In this document: piece after piece, positions 17,968-24,938 of the stretch
Position numbering within the stretch: the stretch's first letter is position 1
Layout of the letters: each line of letters begins with the position of its first letter
Source of the DNA: JANQIO01 sp036351375
GTDB taxonomy: Bacteria > Pseudomonadota > Gammaproteobacteria > Pseudomonadales > Halieaceae
DNA: 64,000 bases
Direction: 5' to 3'
Assembly (NCBI GenBank): GCA_036351375.1
Contig: JAZBOY010000058.1
Coordinates: 1-64,000, forward strand
The notes under the pieces: generated by a model
The model's input: the letters and a program-made list of their open reading frames with translations, nothing else
Told to the model about the DNA's origin: nothing
Databases searched by the model: none
Translations under genes and position numbers: made by a program

Positions 17968-18456
17968 CTAAGAGCCGCAGTGTACGGCGATCAGGTCCTG
18001 CGCTTTCTTGCGCTGGACATCTTTTTCCTCTTCGGTCAGGTAGCGAATCCCGCTGTCATCGCGAATCCGTACCCGTGCCTTTGAATTGAGGGTGTCGAGG
18101 TTGGCCCGCGCCTGGTCACAGAGGGCCGGGTCTTTGGGAATGGCCGCCTGTTTCTCGGCAGCGTTCTGCGGCTTGCCGTCATTGTTGTCGTCAGAGATCG
18201 CCCAGCCCGGTGGGTTGGTCGTGTTCTCTTCAGCCGTTACGCGACGGGTGAGGCCTGACTGGGTCGAGACGAACTCGTATTCGGTGCCGGAGGGCGGCGG
18301 GCGATCACTGTGCACAGGATTGCCGCGGCCATCGACCCACTTGTAATAGCCTTCTTCCGCCAGCGCCGCCGGCGCCAGCGTATAGCCGACAGCCAGGGCC
18401 GCCACCAGGCCAAGTGCTTTCTGAGAGAATCCGCGCAAGTGCTTGTCCCCAATCAT
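17968..18456 (-). CDS. DUF4124 domain-containing exported protein
   Basis: 162 residues. A signal peptide (ALGLVAALAVGYTLAPAALA) is followed at once by EEGYYKWVDGRGNPVHSDRPPP, the DUF4124 signature of a short YKWVD.G...YSD.PP strand pair. The C-terminal half is charged, with a cysteine pair (LCDQARAN and VHCGS) and RVRIRDDSGIRYLTEEEKDVQRKKAQDLI, a pattern common in this family. Probably periplasmic; the molecular role is unknown. Convergent with clpB. No clear ribosome binding site precedes the ATG. Confidence 0.82.
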   Translation of the reverse strand: MIGDKHLRGFSQKALGLVAALAVGYTLAPAALAEEGYYKWVDGRGNPVHSDRPPPSGTEYEFVSTQSGLTRRVTAEENTTNPPGWAISDDNNDGKPQNAAEKQAAIPKDPALCDQARANLDTLNSKARVRIRDDSGIRYLTEEEKDVQRKKAQDLIAVHCGS

Positions 18457-18907
18457 TTATTTCGCCCGAAAGTACCCCATGTCCCGGAGCGGTGCAACTC
18501 GGGATTGCCAGATGTTGACACAGGTCCTAGAAGCGAGAAGAATGCACGCTCCCGCGGTGGGATCAGGCGCGTCACGCACTGTGACAGGCACTGATACTGG
18601 CACCGGGCCGGCAGCACTGGCTGCCCCGACGCTCGAACGCCGACACCCGGGTACCCGAAAGCGATAACCACCGTATTGGCGGATATCGTGGCCACCACTG
18701 CGCTACCTCGCAGGGCGACCGACAGCGGGCTCGTGTGTTTCACGGCACCCCTCTGTGCACGCGTCACTCGAGCCGATTTCACGCAATGGTCGCCTGGCGT
18801 AGCGTGCTCCAGTTTCCGGACGCTACTTCGTTGAACTCGCGCGGTCGTATTGGCCTCGCGTACCTTGCACCGAACATGCGTGTGAGGCAGGAAGAGAGGT
18901 ACAAGCG
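18457..18907. other. 451-base gap upstream of ilvI
   Basis: Non-coding stretch between the divergent DUF4124 gene and ilvI. It must contain both promoters, but I could not identify convincing -35/-10 pairs. A 6-bp hairpin GGCAGC-ACTG-GCTGCC lies at 18610-18625 and a small GTCAC/GTGAC repeat near 18574. I looked for a branched-chain leader peptide with an attenuator before ilvI and found no short frame rich in Val/Leu/Ile codons with a plausible start. Confidence 0.5.
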
Positions 18908-20653
18908 GTGGAATTACTCTCCGGTGGCGAGATGATCGCCCGGGCGCTGCAGGACGAGGGGGTCGACTTCATTTTCGGCTACCCCGGCGGTGCAGTGCTG
19001 CATATCTACGATGCCCTGTTCAAGGAATCGAGCATCCCCCACATCCTGGTACGGCATGAACAGGCCGCCACCCACGCGGCTGACGGCTACGCGCGCGCCA
19101 CCGGAAAGCCCGGCGTGGTGCTGGTGACGTCCGGCCCGGGGGCTACCAATGCCATCACCGGCATTGCCACCGCCTACATGGACTCCATTCCCATGGTGGT
19201 GCTGTCCGGGCAGGTGCAATCCCACCTGATTGGCGAGGACGCGTTCCAGGAAACCGATATGGTGGGCATATCCCGACCCATCGTGAAGCACAGCTTCCTG
19301 GTGCAGCGCGCGGAGGACATACCGGCCACTATCAAGAAGGCCTTTCATATCGCCACCTCAGGCCGGCCTGGCCCTGTGGTGGTGGACATCCCGAAGGACC
19401 TGACCAGGCCCGACGAGAAGCACGCTTACAAATATCCGGGCGGCGTCAAAATGCGCTCCTACAACCCGGCCAGTCGCGGCCACTCCGGCCAGACCAAGAA
19501 GGCCGTCAAGCTGCTGCTGGGCGCCAAACGGCCGGTGATCTACAGCGGCGGTGGCGTGATTCTCGGCAACAGCAGCGAATTGCTGACCGAGCTGGCGCAA
19601 ATGCTCAACTACCCGGTGACCAACACGCTGATGGGCCTCGGGGCCTACCCGGCAACCGATCGCCAGTTCCTGGGCATGCTGGGCATGCACGGTTTCTACG
19701 AGGCCAACATGGCCATGCACCACGCCGACGTGATCCTGGCGGTGGGGGCAAGGCTGGACGACCGGGTGACCAACACGGTCGACAAGTTCTGCCCGGGCGC
19801 GAAGATCATTCATATTGATATCGATCCCACCAGTATTTCCAAGACCGTGCAGGCCGACGTACCCATCGTCGGCCCGGTGGATGCCGTGCTGAAAGACATG
19901 ATGGCGCTGATCAACCAGCACCGCGAAGAGCAGCCCGACCTGCCCGATACGGTGGCACTGGAGCGCTGGTGGCAGCAGATCGACCAATGGCGCGCCGCAC
20001 ACGGCCTGTGGACCGCGCCGCGCTACGAAACCGGCGGACCGATCAAGCCCCAGCAGGTCATCGAATCACTGTACCGGGTGACGGGCGGTGAGGCCTTCGT
20101 GACGTCCGACGTGGGCCAGCACCAGATGTTTGCGGCCCAGTACTACAAGTTCGACAAGCCACGGCGCTGGATCAACTCCGGCGGCCTCGGCACCATGGGC
20201 TTCGGCCTGCCCTCGGCCATGGGGGTGAAGCTCGCTTTCCCCGATGCGGATGTGGCCTGCGTGACCGGCGAGGGCAGTATCCAGATGAACATCCAGGAGT
20301 TGTCCACCTGCAGCCAGTACGGCATCCCGGTGAAGATCATCAACCTGCACAACGGCTACCTCGGTATGGTCAAGCAGTGGCAGGACATGCAGTACGAGGG
20401 CCGCCACTCGGAATCCGCCTATGCCGATTCACTGCCGGATTTCATCAAGCTGGCGGAGGCCTACGGCCACGTGGGCATTCACGTGGAAGACCGCGCTGAG
20501 CTGGATGCGAAAATGGAAGAGGCCTTTGCGCTGAAGGACAAGCTGGTGTTCCTGGACGTGATGGTCGACCCGGCCGAGCACGTCTACCCGATGCATGTGG
20601 CGCCCAACGGCTCGATGGCCGACATGTGGCTCAGCAAGACGGAGAGAACCTGA
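18908..20653 (+). CDS. ilvI: Acetolactate synthase large (catalytic) subunit
   Basis: 581 residues from a GTG at 18908, with AGAGAGG upstream at 18894-18900. It has the full ThDP-enzyme layout: Pyr domain with the catalytic Glu (ILVRHEQAATHAADGYARATGKPG), central FAD domain (GARLDDRVT), and PP domain with the ThDP/Mg motif GEGSIQMNIQELST followed by NLHNGYLGMV. It condenses two pyruvates, or pyruvate and 2-ketobutyrate, in valine/leucine and isoleucine synthesis. The regulatory subunit gene overlaps its stop by one base. Whether to call it ilvB, ilvG or ilvI cannot be settled from sequence alone; the ilvI-ilvH layout is typical. Confidence 0.95.
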   Translation: MELLSGGEMIARALQDEGVDFIFGYPGGAVLHIYDALFKESSIPHILVRHEQAATHAADGYARATGKPGVVLVTSGPGATNAITGIATAYMDSIPMVVLSGQVQSHLIGEDAFQETDMVGISRPIVKHSFLVQRAEDIPATIKKAFHIATSGRPGPVVVDIPKDLTRPDEKHAYKYPGGVKMRSYNPASRGHSGQTKKAVKLLLGAKRPVIYSGGGVILGNSSELLTELAQMLNYPVTNTLMGLGAYPATDRQFLGMLGMHGFYEANMAMHHADVILAVGARLDDRVTNTVDKFCPGAKIIHIDIDPTSISKTVQADVPIVGPVDAVLKDMMALINQHREEQPDLPDTVALERWWQQIDQWRAAHGLWTAPRYETGGPIKPQQVIESLYRVTGGEAFVTSDVGQHQMFAAQYYKFDKPRRWINSGGLGTMGFGLPSAMGVKLAFPDADVACVTGEGSIQMNIQELSTCSQYGIPVKIINLHNGYLGMVKQWQDMQYEGRHSESAYADSLPDFIKLAEAYGHVGIHVEDRAELDAKMEEAFALKDKLVFLDVMVDPAEHVYPMHVAPNGSMADMWLSKTERT

Positions 20654-21144
20654 TGAGAAGAATCATTTCTGTCCTGCTGGAAAACGAACCGGGCGCACTG
20701 TCCCGGGTAGTCGGCCTGTTCTCACAGCGCGGTTACAACATCGAGACCCTCAATGTGGCGCCCACCGAGGATGCCACCCTGTCACGCTTGACGGTGACCA
20801 CTATTGGCGATGACCGTAAGATCGAGCAGATCACCAAGCAGCTCAACAAGCTGGTGGATGTGGTGAAGCTGGTGGACCTGACCGAAGGCGCCCACATCGA
20901 GCGCGACCTGATGCTCATCAAGGTTCGTGCTACCGGCGCCCAGCGCGCCGAAATCAAACGCTGCACCGACATCTTCCGCGGCCAGATTGTCGACGTGGGC
21001 CCCTCGGTCTACACCATCATGCTGTCGGGCACCGCTGACAAGCTCGACTCCTTTGTGGAAGCCATGGGCGATGCCTCCATTCTCGAGGTCGTCCGCTCTG
21101 GCGTAGCTGGCATCGCTCGTGGAGAAAAAGTCCTTCGGTTGTAG
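20653..21144 (+). CDS. ilvH: Acetolactate synthase small (regulatory) subunit
   Basis: 163 residues from the ATG at 20653, which shares its A with the TGA of the large subunit (ATGA coupling); GGAGAGA lies upstream inside ilvI. An N-terminal ACT domain (RIISVLLENEPGALSRVVGLFSQRGYNIETLNVAPTED) binds valine for feedback inhibition, and the C-terminal domain (RDLMLIKVRATGAQRAEIKRCTDIFRGQIVDVG) activates the large subunit. An imperfect hairpin (GGCGCT-ACGG-AGCGCC flanked by GGTT/AACC, 21137-21163) spans the stop codon. Confidence 0.95.
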   Translation: MRRIISVLLENEPGALSRVVGLFSQRGYNIETLNVAPTEDATLSRLTVTTIGDDRKIEQITKQLNKLVDVVKLVDLTEGAHIERDLMLIKVRATGAQRAEIKRCTDIFRGQIVDVGPSVYTIMLSGTADKLDSFVEAMGDASILEVVRSGVAGIARGEKVLRL

Positions 21145-21186
21145 GCGCTACGGAGCGCCAACCTCCGAGGCGATTCGATCAGGCAC

Positions 21187-21211
21187 AAAAAAGCCGGCGT
21201 GTAGCCGGCTT
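21187..21211 (-). terminator. Intrinsic terminator of rpsT
   Basis: Stem AAGCCGGC (21191-21198), loop GTGTA, stem GCCGGCTT (21204-21211). On the minus strand the stem is followed by six T residues (21187-21192, partly inside the stem), a classic rho-independent signal 22 bases after the rpsT stop. On the plus strand the following CTTCTTC is a weaker tract, so it may also help end ilvH transcripts. Confidence 0.85.
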
Positions 21212-21232
21212 CTTCAAGAACGCAGAGAGATA

Positions 21233-21499
21233 TCAGGCGCTGAGTGCCTTGACCTGCTCGTTGAGGCGGCTCTTGTGACGGGCGGCCTTGTTCTTGTGGA
21301 TGATGCCTTTGTCAGCCATGCGGTCGATAACCGGTACGGCTTCGCCGTAAGCGGCCTTGGCCTGCTCGGCGTCGCCGGCTTCAATGGCGGCGTTGACTCG
21401 CTTGATGACCGTGCGTACCAGGGAGCGCAGACTTGCGTTGTGGCTGCGGCGCTTGACCGACTGGCGTGCCCGCTTTTTGGCTTGCGGTGAATTTGCCAA
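21233..21499 (-). CDS. rpsT: 30S ribosomal protein S20, TTG start
   Basis: 88 residues from a TTG at 21499. The protein then begins (M)ANSPQAKKRARQSVKRRSHN, exactly the S20 N-terminus. GAGGT lies seven bases before the TTG. The frame stays open upstream to an ATG at 21547, but that would add 16 residues absent from S20. E. coli rpsT also starts at UUG, and the weak start is part of its translational autoregulation, so the TTG is credible. The protein is basic and helical throughout, as S20 is; it binds 16S rRNA early in assembly. Confidence 0.96.
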   Translation of the reverse strand: MANSPQAKKRARQSVKRRSHNASLRSLVRTVIKRVNAAIEAGDAEQAKAAYGEAVPVIDRMADKGIIHKNKAARHKSRLNEQVKALSA

Positions 21500-21595
21500 A
21501 GTTGTTACCTCTATATACACAAATTTTGGGGAGGCGCGATTATTCACATTTCGCCCCGAACTGTCAACGGTATCAGGGGTTTAGGCGGCTTCCAA

Positions 21596-22048
21596 TCAGG
21601 GGCTGAGCGGCACCATCAGGTGTCGGGACAGGTCGCCGATCAGGCGCGGATACATCTCCCGGCGCGCGAACTCCCAGCGGCCCTCACGCTTGCGAAACTG
21701 GTCGCGGTACTGACCGGCGATGATGACCTGTAGCGGGAAATCCTCCCGCGCCTGCAGCACCGTAAAACGGCTGCTGGCAGTGGCCGTAGCCCCCTCGTCG
21801 GAGAGCTGTACGGAGACATTGGTGGTCATATGCTCGGTGCAGGGTGTGCCGGTGTCGGGGTAGATGCGCGCGGTCTTCTGGTAGAGCGCCAGCACGGGCC
21901 CCTCGCCGGCGCATTCCTCGCCGTCCGGACCCACTATGCAGGCGTTGGCAAACAGCCGCGCCACGTCCTCGAAACGGCCGGCATCGATGAGATCGGCATA
22001 GTGGTAGATCAGGGTTTCAATGGCGTGGATGTCGTCGCAGCGCATCAT
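21596..22048 (-). CDS. SnoaL-like (NTF2-fold) protein
   Basis: 150 residues. The N-terminus DDIHAIETLIYHYADLIDAGRFEDVARLF is the opening helix pair of the SnoaL_4/NTF2-like family, followed by HMTTNVSVQLSDEGATATASSRFTVLQ and a C-terminal GQYRDQFRKREGRWEFARREMYPRLIGDLSRH strand segment. Such proteins act as small hydratases, isomerases or dioxygenase beta-type partners, often in steroid or aromatic catabolism; the substrate is not predictable. It is divergent from a TetR gene across 45 bases that contain a palindromic site, so that regulator probably controls it. An ATG at 22045 is an alternative start. Confidence 0.8.
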   Translation of the reverse strand: MMRCDDIHAIETLIYHYADLIDAGRFEDVARLFANACIVGPDGEECAGEGPVLALYQKTARIYPDTGTPCTEHMTTNVSVQLSDEGATATASSRFTVLQAREDFPLQVIIAGQYRDQFRKREGRWEFARREMYPRLIGDLSRHLMVPLSP

Positions 22049-22064
22049 GCCTACAAAATAGCAT

Positions 22065-22086
22065 TACTAATAACTATTAGTTAGTA
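22065..22086. promoter_or_regulatory. Palindromic operator between SnoaL-like and TetR genes
   Basis: Two overlapping dyads: ACTAAT-AACT-ATTAGT (22066-22081, perfect) and TACTAA-N10-TTAGTA (22065-22086, perfect). The site lies in the 45-base divergent gap directly upstream of the TetR start at 22094 and 17 bases before the SnoaL-like start, so a bound regulator would block both promoters. Size and A/T-rich TNACT..AGTNA character fit a TetR operator. Confidence 0.72.
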
Positions 22087-22093
22087 TCCGGCC

Positions 22094-22720
22094 ATGCCCG
22101 CCAGCCAAGCATCCACCGCAAAACCAACCCCCGAGCGCATACTGGATGCGGCCGAAGACCTGTTCGCCGAGCGCGGTTATACGGCCACCTCCCTGGGCGA
22201 TGTGGCGGACCGCGTCGGCATCCGTTCTCCCAGCCTGTATAACCACTTTCGCAACAAGGAAGCCCTTTACGCCGCGGTACTGGACCGCCTTCTGGAGGCG
22301 TTCACGGCGCCCCTAGACGAGCTGAGACAGGCGCCGCTGACCCCGGAGGGGATCTACCGCTGGCTGGAGATCACGGTGCGTATGCACCATCAGCGCCCCA
22401 ACCTGGCGCGCCTGTTGCAACATGCGGCACTGTCGGGCGGCCCCCACACCGATACCCTGGTGGACCGTCTGTTCCGCCCCATGTTTGAGCCGCCAGAGAG
22501 CAGCCCCGCGCCGAATCTCGGCCCGGTTCATGAGTTACAGCCCTGGGCGGTGATGGGTCTCAACAACCTGGTTATGTCCTACATCACCATGGCGCCGATG
22601 TATCGCGATTTGCTGGGGGAAGACCCGCTGGGCCCGCAGGCCGAGGAAAAGCAGGTACGGCTGATTATGACGCTGGCGGAGCTGGTGCTGGGCACAGGTG
22701 AACCTGCCACGCAGAACTAG
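22094..22720 (+). CDS. TetR/AcrR-family transcriptional regulator
   Basis: 208 residues. The N-terminal HTH is complete: PERILDAAEDLFAERGYTATSLGDVADRVGIRSPSLYNHFRNKEALYAAVLDRLL. The C-terminal ligand domain is TetR_C-like (about residues 80-200, HHQRPNLARLLQHAALSGG and NLVMSYITMAPMYRDLLGEDPL). It faces the SnoaL-like gene across a palindromic site and is likely its repressor as well as its own. Ligand unknown. It ends 128 bases before a convergent gene. Confidence 0.9.
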   Translation: MPASQASTAKPTPERILDAAEDLFAERGYTATSLGDVADRVGIRSPSLYNHFRNKEALYAAVLDRLLEAFTAPLDELRQAPLTPEGIYRWLEITVRMHHQRPNLARLLQHAALSGGPHTDTLVDRLFRPMFEPPESSPAPNLGPVHELQPWAVMGLNNLVMSYITMAPMYRDLLGEDPLGPQAEEKQVRLIMTLAELVLGTGEPATQN

Positions 22721-22802
22721 AGCGCGCCTGACGGTCTGTCTTTTTAGTTGAGGAAATTTATAGCTGCGCCTCAGGCGGGGCCTTCGGGCAGGAGGGGGAG
22801 GC

Positions 22803-22828
22803 GATCAGGCCCGAGGCCGGGCCCGATC
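22803..22828. other. Hairpin between convergent TetR and small exported protein genes
   Basis: GATC-A-GGCCCG, loop AGGC, CGGGCC-C-GATC: a ten-pair stem with one mismatch in the 128-base convergent gap. No T-tract follows on either strand. It may serve as a rho-type or structural terminator. Nothing else is recognisable in this gap. Confidence 0.5.
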
Positions 22829-22848
22829 AGCTGGCGAGTGCTAACGGC

Positions 22849-23124
22849 TCAGGCCGCCTTGCAGGCCTTCTTGGCTGCCTTGATCTGCTTCTTCTCGCAG
22901 TTCTCTGAAGAACCTTCACCGACGCACCACTTCTTGCGGTTGTCCCAGGCGGTCAGCGGCATCTTTTTGCCGTTGGAGCACTTCACGTGGTAGTTGCCGT
23001 ACTCGGTGCCCTCGGCAGTCTTGCCGTTGGAATCGAAAACGATGCTGGTGGGCTTCGCGGCAAAGGCGGAAGCGGACAGGGCCAGCAGGCTGCTGGCGAT
23101 GGCGGTAGTAACAATAGACTTCAT
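22849..23124 (-). CDS. Small exported cysteine-containing protein, function unknown
   Basis: 91 residues. MKSIVTTAIASSLLALSASAFA is a good Sec signal peptide with AGGGGAT well placed upstream. The mature 69 residues contain four cysteines (YHVKCSNGKK, KKWCVGEG, SENCEKK, KKACKAA), spaced as if for two disulfides, and a strongly basic tail (KKQIKAAKKACKAA). Predicted periplasmic or secreted. I do not recognise a family. Convergent with the TetR gene. Confidence 0.72.
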   Translation of the reverse strand: MKSIVTTAIASSLLALSASAFAAKPTSIVFDSNGKTAEGTEYGNYHVKCSNGKKMPLTAWDNRKKWCVGEGSSENCEKKQIKAAKKACKAA

Positions 23125-23329
23125 GGTATCCCCTTGGGTAATGGCCTATGGACAAAAGTAATGGTCTAACTATGGAACCGCGGCGGATTCTAACGGCGTT
23201 TTACGACCTGTGGTGTGCACCAGATCATGGTTTTGCAGGTGCACCGGGGAGGGGCGGCGCCGCACTGATGTGCGGACCGCTAAGCTATTGATTTATATAG
23301 AATATAATTTGAATTCTGGGTGCCGCGAA

Positions 23330-23353
23330 GTTCATTAAACTTTGGTAATGAAC
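23330..23353. repeat. 8-bp inverted repeat in AT-rich intergenic stretch
   Basis: GTTCATTA, eight-base spacer, TAATGAAC, a perfect dyad just beyond the end of the small membrane protein gene. An AT-rich segment (TATATAGAATATAATTTGAATT) lies next to it at about 23294-23315. It could be an operator for the exported-protein gene at 22849-23124, whose promoter must lie upstream within 23125-23396, or a terminator element. No T-tract. Confidence 0.4.
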
Positions 23354-23396
23354 TGGGCCGCAAAGGCCGAGCCGCGTAGGCCGGGCCGTACCGCGA

Positions 23397-23621
23397 TCAG
23401 AACGCCAGGAACAGGAGTACCCAGCCCACTGCGGCGAGGGCGATGGCCTCACCCGCCTTGTCGAGCCGAAACAGCGCATAGCAGTAGGACAGCGGCGGCA
23501 GCAGCAGGGAACACAGGCCCCAGGAAAAATCTTCCTTCCAGGAGGCGATAAGCAGAACAACCCAGCTGGCCAGCAACACGGCAACGCCCAGCACCATCAA
23601 GAGTGAACTTGTGGCTTCCAT
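23397..23621 (-). CDS. Small two-segment membrane protein, unknown
   Basis: 74 residues from an ATG at 23621 with CGGAG six bases upstream. The sequence MEATSSLLMVLGVAVLLASWVVLLIASWKEDFSWGLCSLLLPPLSYCYALFRLDKAGEAIALAAVGWVLLFLAF (quoted here only by its ends, MEATSS and LLFLAF, for comparison) shows two or three hydrophobic helices. The open frame extends further upstream but without membrane character. I do not recognise the family. It is divergent from the acyltransferase gene. Confidence 0.62.
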   Translation of the reverse strand: MEATSSLLMVLGVAVLLASWVVLLIASWKEDFSWGLCSLLLPPLSYCYALFRLDKAGEAIALAAVGWVLLFLAF

Positions 23622-23774
23622 AAAATCTCCGAAGTCTGGTGTTTGAAGCGGGCGCAAGCATAGCATGAAACCTGCCGAGCAGGACCGTTTCCCGGGGCGT
23701 AAACCGGCCTGTAGATGACTAACGCAGTGCTTTCCTATAAGGTGTGCGCCTTTCCCGACAGCCGTCCTCAGCGC

Positions 23775-24938
23775 ATGGACCGATTTGCCGATATTCGGCC
23801 CTACAATGACGCGGAAGTGCCCGCAGTACTGGAGCGCCTGCTCGGCGATTCCGAGTTTCTCGGCGCCATCTGCCGGCTCAAGTTCAAGGGCCTCGCCAGC
23901 TGGTTCGGGCTGCCGCTGCGGGCCCTGGTAAGGCGGGTGTTGCGCAGTGAGCTGGCCGATGTCACAGACGTGCGCAGTTTCCAGCTGGTCATCGAACGCT
24001 ACATGTCGCAGATGATCGAAGACAGTACCGCTGGCTTCTCGGTGTCCGGTCTGGACAAGCTGGACGCTGAAACCCCCTATCTCTTCATGAGCAATCACCG
24101 GGACATTACCCTGGACCCGGCCTTCACCAACTACGCGCTGCACCACTCGGGCTTTGACACCGTGCGCATTGCGATTGGCGATAACCTGCTGACCAAGCCC
24201 TACGTATCGGACCTGATGCGCCTCAACAAGAGCTTTATCGTCAAGCGTTCAGCGCGGGGGCCGCGTGAGGTGTTCAAGGCCTACCGGGAACTGTCGGCTT
24301 ATATACGCCACTCCATCCAGGCCGATCGCGCGCCGATCTGGATCGCCCAGCGTGAGGGGCGGGCCAAGGACGGTGTCGATCGCACCGAGCCCGCCATTAT
24401 CAAGATGCTGGCGATGAGCCAGGATCGGAAGGCGGAAGAGTTTGGTGACTTTATCGCCGGCCTGAACATTGTGCCCGTATCGATTTCCTATGAGCTCGAC
24501 CCCTGCGATGCGCTCAAGGCGGCCGAACTCCAGCAGCTGGCGACCAGCGGCAGCTACCAGAAAGCCGAGCACGAGGATGTCGCAAGCATCGCTACCGGCA
24601 TCAGTGGCAACAAGGGACTGGTACACGTCGCGTTCGGTGAGCCGCTGGGTGCGAACTTCGCGACGCCGGAGCAGGTGGCTGCCGAACTGGACCGCCAGGT
24701 GGTGGGCAACTACCGCCTGCACGCTACCAACGCTTTCGCCTGGCAGGCCCTGCACGGCAACGCGCCGGACCTGCCGCCGGGTGATTTGCCGGGTAGCTGC
24801 AGCGAGCAGGCCTTTCTGCAGCGTATGCAGGCCATTCCCGGCAACCAGCGTGAGTACGCACTGGCGATCTATGCCAACGCCATCGCCAGCCGCCAGGCGC
24901 TGCTGGCGCAGGGAGGCGATAACGCCGTTGCTGTCTGA
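23775..24938 (+). CDS. PlsC/GPAT-like lysophospholipid acyltransferase family protein
   Basis: 387 residues from the ATG at 23775 (MDRFADIRPYNDAEV), the natural family start; an upstream ATG at 23715 would add 20 unconserved residues. The acyltransferase core shows the NHRDITLDPAF motif, a variant of the catalytic His/Asp box, then IAIGDNLL, a KRS segment (FIVKRSARGPREV) for phosphate binding and IWIAQREGRAKDG in the place of the PEG motif. It probably transfers an acyl chain to a glycerophospholipid or related acceptor at the inner membrane. No clear transmembrane helix is present. Its end overlaps the likely start of dinG by 11 bases. Confidence 0.8.
   Translation: MDRFADIRPYNDAEVPAVLERLLGDSEFLGAICRLKFKGLASWFGLPLRALVRRVLRSELADVTDVRSFQLVIERYMSQMIEDSTAGFSVSGLDKLDAETPYLFMSNHRDITLDPAFTNYALHHSGFDTVRIAIGDNLLTKPYVSDLMRLNKSFIVKRSARGPREVFKAYRELSAYIRHSIQADRAPIWIAQREGRAKDGVDRTEPAIIKMLAMSQDRKAEEFGDFIAGLNIVPVSISYELDPCDALKAAELQQLATSGSYQKAEHEDVASIATGISGNKGLVHVAFGEPLGANFATPEQVAAELDRQVVGNYRLHATNAFAWQALHGNAPDLPPGDLPGSCSEQAFLQRMQAIPGNQREYALAIYANAIASRQALLAQGGDNAVAV

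Noticed and set aside
18457..18907. Attenuator leader peptide for ilvI
   Set aside because: No short frame rich in branched-chain codons with a start and ribosome binding site, and no terminator with T-tract before ilvI.
24469..24927. Extended N-terminus for DinG, since the frame is open from 24469
   Set aside because: That part overlaps the acyltransferase in another frame and has Arg/Pro/Ser-rich shadow composition; homology starts at the TTG region.
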